From assembly GCA_044222045.1 (NCBI GenBank), contig JBGAOB010000263.1, positions 1-6,503 of the forward strand: a stretch of DNA of 6,503 nt, given 5' to 3'. Numbering within the stretch: position 1 is the stretch's first letter; the number at the start of each line of letters is the position of its first letter. The position numbers and the translations under genes were made by a program. Below are positions 1 to 6,503 of this stretch, piece by piece. This stretch comes from JBGAMH01 sp044222045 (GTDB lineage Bacteria; Eisenbacteria; RBG-16-71-46). The notes under the pieces were generated by a model. It was not told the origin of the DNA and made no database searches. It saw only the letters and a program-made list of their open reading frames with translations.

Positions 1-1267
1 GCGCGTGCGGGCGGCGGCCCAGGTGCTCGAGCAGCGCGAACGAGTCGCTCCAGTCGGCGCGCGCGAGCACCAGCCGCCCGCCGCCGGCCGAGGCGGTGAG
101 CGCGGCCACGTCTTCGCCCGCCACCGCGTCGTCCAGCACCACCACGTCGGGTTCGTGCGCGTGCACGAGTGCCTGCCACGTGGCGCGCGCCTCGGCGCCC
201 GGCATCGCCAGCACGAGCCGCTCGCGCGGGGGCGCGGCCGGCAGGTCGCCGAACACCATCGCGCTGCGCTCCTCGCGCAGCGACTCGGCGAGCAGGCAGG
301 CGAGCGTGGTGCTGGCGCCCGAGCGCGGCGGGCCGCTCACCACCACGAGCCCCGCGGGCTGGTGCAGCACGTCGCGCAGCCGCGCGAGGTCGGTGGCGTT
401 CAGGCCCAGCTGCTCGATCGCGGCGGGCGCGCCGCCTTCGGGCGGCAGCCGCAGCGTGACCACCGTGCCGCCGTCGCGCACGAGCAGCGCCACCTCGAAC
501 GGGATCGGGTCGGTCGCGGTGGGGCACTCGAGCCGAGCCATGCGGTGCAGGTCGCCGCGGCCGTCGCCCACGGGCGCCCCGAGCAGTTCGAGCTGCGTGA
601 GCAGCGCTTCGTGCGTCTCGACGGGCTCGCGGGCCACCTCGACGAGGCCGCTCGCGCGCCGCTGCACCACCCGCACGTGCGCGGCCCCCGGCACGAAGTG
701 CACCGCGGTGGCCCCGGCGCGGCGCGCGGCGAACAGGTGAAAGTGCAGGAAGTTCGCGCCCGAGCGGTCCCACACCACGGGCGAGTGGTCGCCCTCGTGG
801 CGATGCCCCGGCGGCAGCGCGGCGGCGTGCGCGCCCAGCAGCGGCGCGAGCACGCGCCGGATCGCGGACGGCGTCGTGACGCTGGGCACGATCGAGCACC
901 CCGCGATCGCCTCGAGGTGCGCGTTCGCCTGCATGTCGGTCGGGTCGCTGAAGGCCATCGACAGGCCGTCGTCGGTGCGCAACAGCGGCACGGCGTGCAG
1001 GCGGTAGAGCAGCCCCGCGGGGAACTCGCGCAGCAACTCGGGATCGAGCGACTCGCTCTGCAGGTCCACGAGCGGCAGGCCCAGCTGGCGTGCGAGCCCC
1101 CAGCCGATGTCCTCCTCGGTGGCGGCGCCGATCTCGACCAGCGTCTCGCCGATGCGCAGCCCCGTCTCGTGCTGGCGCGCGAGCGCGGCGTCCACCTGCT
1201 CGGGCGTGACCACCGCCGCTTCGAGCAGGATGGAGGCGAGTCCGTGGTAGGTGCGAGGTTCGGTCAT
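1..1267 (-). CDS. GspE/PilB-family secretion/pilus ATPase homologue with degenerate active site (3' truncated by window edge)
   Basis: Read from the ATG at 1267, 422 codons stay open to the left edge; the C-terminus is missing. Residues about 8-150 resemble the MshEN/GspE N-terminal domain (SILLEAAVVTPEQVDAAL, then a GLPLVDLQSESLDPELL stretch and MAFSDPTD). Residues about 170-422 follow the T2SSE ATPase domain in order: TAVHFVP (187-193) sits where the family has SDIHIEP, and PAGLVVVSGPPRSGAS runs into a P-loop. Family members power type II secretion or type IV pilus assembly as cytoplasmic hexamers. Here the Walker A lysine is Ala318 (G312-S319 reads GPPRSGAS), the Asp-box ED is Gly340-Asp341, the Walker B GEIRD segment is Asp379-Asp380-Ala-Val-Ala, and the His-box STLHT is replaced by ARADW (around 402-406). 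This is inferred to be a catalytically dead or regulatory paralogue. No Shine-Dalgarno-like sequence precedes the ATG, which was chosen because family similarity starts within about ten residues. It is divergent from the phosphatase gene. Confidence 0.85.
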   Translation of the reverse strand, partial: MTEPRTYHGLASILLEAAVVTPEQVDAALARQHETGLRIGETLVEIGAATEEDIGWGLARQLGLPLVDLQSESLDPELLREFPAGLLYRLHAVPLLRTDDGLSMAFSDPTDMQANAHLEAIAGCSIVPSVTTPSAIRRVLAPLLGAHAAALPPGHRHEGDHSPVVWDRSGANFLHFHLFAARRAGATAVHFVPGAAHVRVVQRRASGLVEVAREPVETHEALLTQLELLGAPVGDGRGDLHRMARLECPTATDPIPFEVALLVRDGGTVVTLRLPPEGGAPAAIEQLGLNATDLARLRDVLHQPAGLVVVSGPPRSGASTTLACLLAESLREERSAMVFGDLPAAPPRERLVLAMPGAEARATWQALVHAHEPDVVVLDDAVAGEDVAALTASAGGGRLVLARADWSDSFALLEHLGRRPHA

Positions 1268-1420
1268 GAGGGGTTTCCGGCAGTTGCGGGCGTGTGGCGG
1301 CGACAGACGCCCGGAGTCTCGGCCGGAGCCGGGCGGAGTTGAGGGACGCGCCGCCCCGCGGGGGCGCACGGACGGATGCGGGCGCGCGGCCGATCGGGCA
1401 TGCTGCACGCCTCGCGCGCA

Positions 1421-1436
1421 GCCGCCCCGCGGCGGC
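1421..1436 (+). promoter_or_regulatory. Short hairpin in the probable 5' leader of the phosphatase gene
   Basis: GCCGCC (1421-1426) and GGCGGC (1431-1436) form a perfect 6-bp GC stem around a CCGC loop. It ends 14 bases before the GGAGG ribosome binding site. It could affect translation or be chance in such GC-rich DNA; nothing else in the sequence decides this. Confidence 0.25.
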
Positions 1437-1450
1437 ATCGACCACCCCCC

Positions 1451-1455
1451 GGAGG
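1451..1455 (+). promoter_or_regulatory. Ribosome binding site that fixes the GTG start of the phosphatase gene
   Basis: GGAGG, six bases before the GTG at 1462, is a consensus Shine-Dalgarno sequence at good spacing. It decides in favour of the GTG at 1462 over the in-frame ATG at 1294, whose downstream 56 codons have no domain-like content. Confidence 0.8.
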
Positions 1456-1461
1456 ACCGTC

Positions 1462-2655
1462 GTGGAGGACTTCACGCGCCGCGCCGCGGCCGCTTCGGAC
1501 CGAGTCGAGCTGGCGCGGCTGCTGGTGGCGCACCTGCGCCAGGCGGTGTCGCCCGCGTGGGTGGAGGTGTGGCTGCGGCGCAGCGACGGCCGGTTCGCGA
1601 GCACCGGCGAGGGCCCGGCGGGCGAGGCCGCGCTGCACCTGGACGCCGACGCCGTGCTGAGCGAGCAGCTGTGGCGGGGCGCGTGCTGGGACGGCGTGGA
1701 GCTCGCGACGAGCGCCGGCGCGCTGGGGCTGCCGCACGCGCCGGTGGGCCGCGTGCCGATCGTGGACCGGCGCGACCAGCCGGTGGGGCTGATCGCGCTG
1801 GGCCCCGGCGCGGCGGGCGCGTACGCGGACGACGACCGGCAGCGCGTGAGCGTGGCGGCCGGGCACGCGGGCGTGGCGTTCGAGGTGATCCGCCTGGCCG
1901 AGCGGCTCGCGGACCGGATGGACCACGACCGCCGCATGGAGCGCGAGCTGGGCATCGCGCGCGACGTGCAGGCGCGGCTGTTTCCGGAGCGGCCTCCGGC
2001 GCTCGCGCACGGCGAGCTGGCCGCGCATTGCGTGCAGGCGCGCTCGGTGGGCGGCGACTATTACGACTTCCTTGCGCTGGGCCCGGGGCAGGTGGGGCTG
2101 GTGCTCGCCGACGTGTCGGGCAAGGGCGTGCACGCGGCGTTGCGCATGGCGCACCTGCACGCCCACCTGCGCAGCCAGGCGGGCAGCGCCCCGCAGGATC
2201 CGCTGCGCGTGCTGCGGCAGGTCAACCGGATGATGCACGAGTCGTCGCACCCGGGGCAGTTCGCGACGATGTTCCTGGGTGTGTGGACGGACGCGGCGCG
2301 GCGGCTCAGTTACATCAACTGCGGGCACAACCCGCCGCTGCTGCTGCGCCGCGACGGGCGCGTGGAGTGGCTGGAGGCGACGGCCACCGTGCTCGGGCTG
2401 TTCGCCGAGTGGGACTGCGCGCTGGGCCGCGCGGCGCTCGAGCCGGGCGACGTGCTGCTGGCCTACAGCGACGGCGTCACCGAGACCGACGGCGAGAGCG
2501 GCGAGTTCGGCGCCGAGCGGCTGGTCGAGGCGGTGCGCGCGCGCGCCGCCGACGGCGCGGAGGCCGTGGTGGCCGAGGTGCTCGCGCGCGTGCAGGCGTA
2601 CGGCGGCGGCGCGGCGTCCGACGACCTGACGCTGCTCGCGCTGCGCGTGCGCTGA
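1462..2655 (+). CDS. GAF domain + SpoIIE/RsbU-type PP2C serine/threonine phosphatase
   Basis: The protein has 397 residues, starts at GTG and stops at TGA 2653-2655; it has no signal peptide or membrane segment, so it is cytoplasmic. Residues about 5-145 look like a small GAF sensor domain (end marked by VPIVDRRDQPVGLIALGP, 98-115). A helical linker follows (about 140-175, ending in ELGIARDVQARLFP), which is the usual connection to SpoIIE domains. The PP2C domain (about 185-397) has every hallmark: SVGGDYYDF (195-203), LADVSGKGV (215-223), FATMF (267-271), YINCGHNPP (284-292), LLAYSDGVTET (332-342) and ASDDLTLL (385-392). Asp199, Asp217, Asp337 and Asp388 are the likely metal-binding acidic residues. 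Known relatives dephosphorylate anti-sigma-factor antagonists or other phosphoproteins; the substrate here is unknown, and no STAS antagonist or anti-sigma kinase gene lies in the window. It is divergent from the GspE-like gene and convergent with the amidohydrolase gene. Confidence 0.94.
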   Translation: MEDFTRRAAAASDRVELARLLVAHLRQAVSPAWVEVWLRRSDGRFASTGEGPAGEAALHLDADAVLSEQLWRGACWDGVELATSAGALGLPHAPVGRVPIVDRRDQPVGLIALGPGAAGAYADDDRQRVSVAAGHAGVAFEVIRLAERLADRMDHDRRMERELGIARDVQARLFPERPPALAHGELAAHCVQARSVGGDYYDFLALGPGQVGLVLADVSGKGVHAALRMAHLHAHLRSQAGSAPQDPLRVLRQVNRMMHESSHPGQFATMFLGVWTDAARRLSYINCGHNPPLLLRRDGRVEWLEATATVLGLFAEWDCALGRAALEPGDVLLAYSDGVTETDGESGEFGAERLVEAVRARAADGAEAVVAEVLARVQAYGGGAASDDLTLLALRVR

Positions 2656-2750
2656 GCGAAGCGCTGGCGAGACCGGCGTCGCCTCGTCGGGCGGAGGCAC
2701 GGGCGGGCGAGCGGTTCGCGCGCGTCCGGCACCGGACCGCCGCCACGAAA

Positions 2751-2783
2751 CCGGCCGGGCCCGCGAGAGGCGAGCCCGGCCGG
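2751..2783 (-). terminator. Strong hairpin terminator for the amidohydrolase gene, possibly bidirectional
   Basis: CCGGCCGGGC (2751-2760) pairs perfectly with GCCCGGCCGG (2774-2783); after one c/a mismatch the stem continues with CGC/GCG around a GAGAG loop. It lies 21 bases past the TAG stop of the minus-strand gene, and on that strand the stem is followed by TTT (2750-2748), a short U-tract. On the plus strand it follows the phosphatase stop by 95 bases with no T-run, so factor-independent termination is better supported for the minus-strand gene. Confidence 0.75.
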
Positions 2784-2804
2784 CGTGCGTGCATCGGCGC
2801 GCGG

Positions 2805-6134
<3,330 letters not shown>

Positions 6135-6140
6135 CGGGCG

Positions 6141-6145
6141 ACCTC
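6141..6145 (-). promoter_or_regulatory. Ribosome binding site of the propeller-amidohydrolase gene
   Basis: On the minus strand GAGGT lies six bases before the ATG at 6134. Together with the signal peptide that begins exactly at this ATG it supports the chosen start. Confidence 0.7.
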
Positions 6146-6236
6146 GGGGCGACGGGGGTGGGTCAGGAAACGAGCGCGGAACCTAGCATGCCCTCCCACG
6201 TCCGCGCGGCATCGAAACCGAAGCCGTGACGAACGC

Positions 6237-6266
6237 GGGGCGCGGGCGGGCGGGCGAGGGGGAGGG
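6237..6266 (+). other. G-run tract with G-quadruplex potential in the intergenic region
   Basis: On the plus strand there are six consecutive runs of at least three G: 6237-6240, 6244-6246, 6248-6250, 6252-6254, 6258-6262 and 6264-6266, with spacers of 3, 1, 1, 3 and 1 bases. This meets the usual intramolecular G-quadruplex pattern. It lies between the cupredoxin-like and amidohydrolase genes, both read from the minus strand, so the G-rich strand is the template strand. Whether it folds or matters is unknown; GC-rich DNA makes such tracts more frequent. Confidence 0.5.
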
Positions 6267-6304
6267 CAGGTGGCGGCCGGGGCAGGTTCGCGGCGTGGCG
6301 GCGG

Positions 6305-6324
6305 CGACGGCGGCGCGCCGGTCG
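6305..6324 (-). terminator. Possible weak terminator hairpin after the cupredoxin-like gene
   Basis: CGACGGCG (6305-6312) can pair with CGCC (6316-6319) plus GTCG (6321-6324), with one bulged G at 6320 and a GCG loop. It begins 4 bases after the TGA stop of the minus-strand gene. No T-run follows on that strand, so it may aid Rho-dependent termination or RNA 3' end stability, or be chance. Confidence 0.3.
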
Positions 6325-6328
6325 GAAC

Positions 6329-6503
6329 TCAGCGCGGCTTCGGTGTCACGACGAATGCCCGCACGCCGCCCGAGTCCGCGTGCATGTCGCAGATCACGAA
6401 GTAGTGGCCCGGGCGGAAGTCGACGAAGCTCCACACGCGGCCGCCGGGCCCGAAATCGGAGCAGTCGCCCACGGGAATGCCCGGGCCGGGTGGGATCTCC
6501 TTG
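6329..6503 (-). CDS. C-terminal end of a small cupredoxin-like protein (5' end outside the window)
   Basis: Fifty-seven codons are open from the right edge to a TGA at 6331-6329; the start lies outside. The visible part ends with a pattern typical of the last strands of blue-copper-like domains: a Gly/Pro-rich segment, WSFVDFRPGHYFVICDMH, then SGGVRAFVVTPKPR at the terminus. PGHYFVIC followed by a His three residues after the Cys and a closing hydrophobic strand matches the copper-loop layout of plastocyanin-type proteins (C-x2-H-x4-M), but the position of the axial Met holds Gly46. The Cys is residue 38 and the His residue 41 of the visible stretch. Relatives are exported electron carriers or copper-binding domains, and some cupredoxin-like domains bind no copper. 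No signal peptide can be seen because the N-terminus is missing. The gene is on the same strand as, and upstream of, the amidohydrolase gene, 194 bases from its start codon. Confidence 0.6.
   Translation of the reverse strand, partial: KEIPPGPGIPVGDCSDFGPGGRVWSFVDFRPGHYFVICDMHADSGGVRAFVVTPKPR

Larger units (their letters stand above)
1268..1461. other. Divergent intergenic region between the GspE-like and phosphatase genes
   Basis: These 194 bases separate two divergent start codons and should carry both promoters. I see no convincing -35/-10 pair on either strand. Visible items are a short inverted repeat at 1352-1366 (CGCCCC-gcg-GGGGCG), a second at 1421-1436, the 9-mer GGGCATGCT at 1396-1404, and the ribosome binding site for the plus-strand gene. 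The frame of the plus-strand gene stays open upstream to an ATG at 1294, but that extension is Arg/Pro/Ala-rich and resembles no domain. Confidence 0.6.

Noticed and set aside
1..1267. Loss of the Walker A lysine as a sequencing error.
   Set aside because: Ala318 is GCC, three substitutions from AAG, and the Asp-box, Walker B and His-box are also replaced while the frame stays open.
5..1342. Long plus-strand open frame opposite the GspE-like gene.
   Set aside because: Its translation is low-complexity Arg/His/Ala-rich, while the minus strand gives a continuous match to the MshEN and T2SSE layouts.
1294..1461. N-terminal extension of the phosphatase from the ATG at 1294.
   Set aside because: It has no domain-like content, and the GGAGG at 1451-1455 is ideally spaced for the GTG at 1462.
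2656..2804. A small RNA or small gene in the convergent gap.
   Set aside because: Apart from the terminator hairpin and a minor 5-bp stem (2724-2737) there is no ribosome binding site with a coherent reading frame and no promoter-like sequence.
6176..6218. Sigma-70-type promoter on the minus strand using TAGGTT (6184-6179) as -10.
   Set aside because: Only three of six -10 positions match and no -35 hexamer lies at a usable spacing.
6183..6434. 83-codon minus-strand open frame overlapping the right-hand gene.
   Set aside because: It is in a different frame from the cupredoxin-like end and is Arg/Pro-rich without any recognisable motif; the other frame ends in a coherent strand-and-loop pattern.

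Overview
The window is very GC-rich (clearly above 70% by eye, with almost every third codon position G or C). It holds three substantial genes and the tail of a fourth. The gene content points to a GC-rich, two-membraned environmental bacterium: a type II secretion/type IV pilus family ATPase relative with an MshEN domain, a GAF-SpoIIE phosphatase, and a secreted WD40/TolB-like propeller fused to an amidohydrolase. Such combinations are common in groups such as Gemmatimonadota, Eisenbacteria-like lineages, Acidobacteriota and Myxococcota. The sequence alone does not let me choose among them.

Layout: (1) 1-1267, minus strand, is the first 422 codons of a GspE/PilB-family protein whose C-terminus runs off the left edge. 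The family fold is followable throughout, but the nucleotide-handling residues are replaced, so it looks like a pseudo-ATPase. (2) 1268-1461 is a divergent intergenic region. (3) 1462-2655, plus strand, is a GAF + PP2C (SpoIIE/RsbU-type) serine/threonine phosphatase with an intact active site and a clear ribosome binding site before a GTG start. (4) 2656-2804 is a convergent intergenic region with a strong hairpin. (5) 2805-6134, minus strand, is a secreted 1109-residue protein with about a dozen propeller repeats followed by a metal-dependent amidohydrolase domain. (6) 6135-6328 is intergenic, with a ribosome binding site, a G-run tract and a weak hairpin. (7) 6329-6503, minus strand, is the C-terminal 57 residues of a small cupredoxin-like protein whose start lies beyond the right edge.

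The genes do not form one obvious pathway. The pseudo-ATPase and the phosphatase are divergently transcribed from a shared 194-base region and could be co-regulated; a phosphatase-controlled switch acting on a surface/secretion apparatus is conceivable but is inference. The propeller-amidohydrolase is probably a stand-alone exported enzyme with its own terminator. The cupredoxin-like gene lies upstream of it on the same strand, but the 197-base spacing and a possible hairpin suggest separate transcription. I see no CRISPR array, tRNA, rRNA, insertion sequence or phage gene. The most unusual item is the GspE-family protein with its whole catalytic set replaced.
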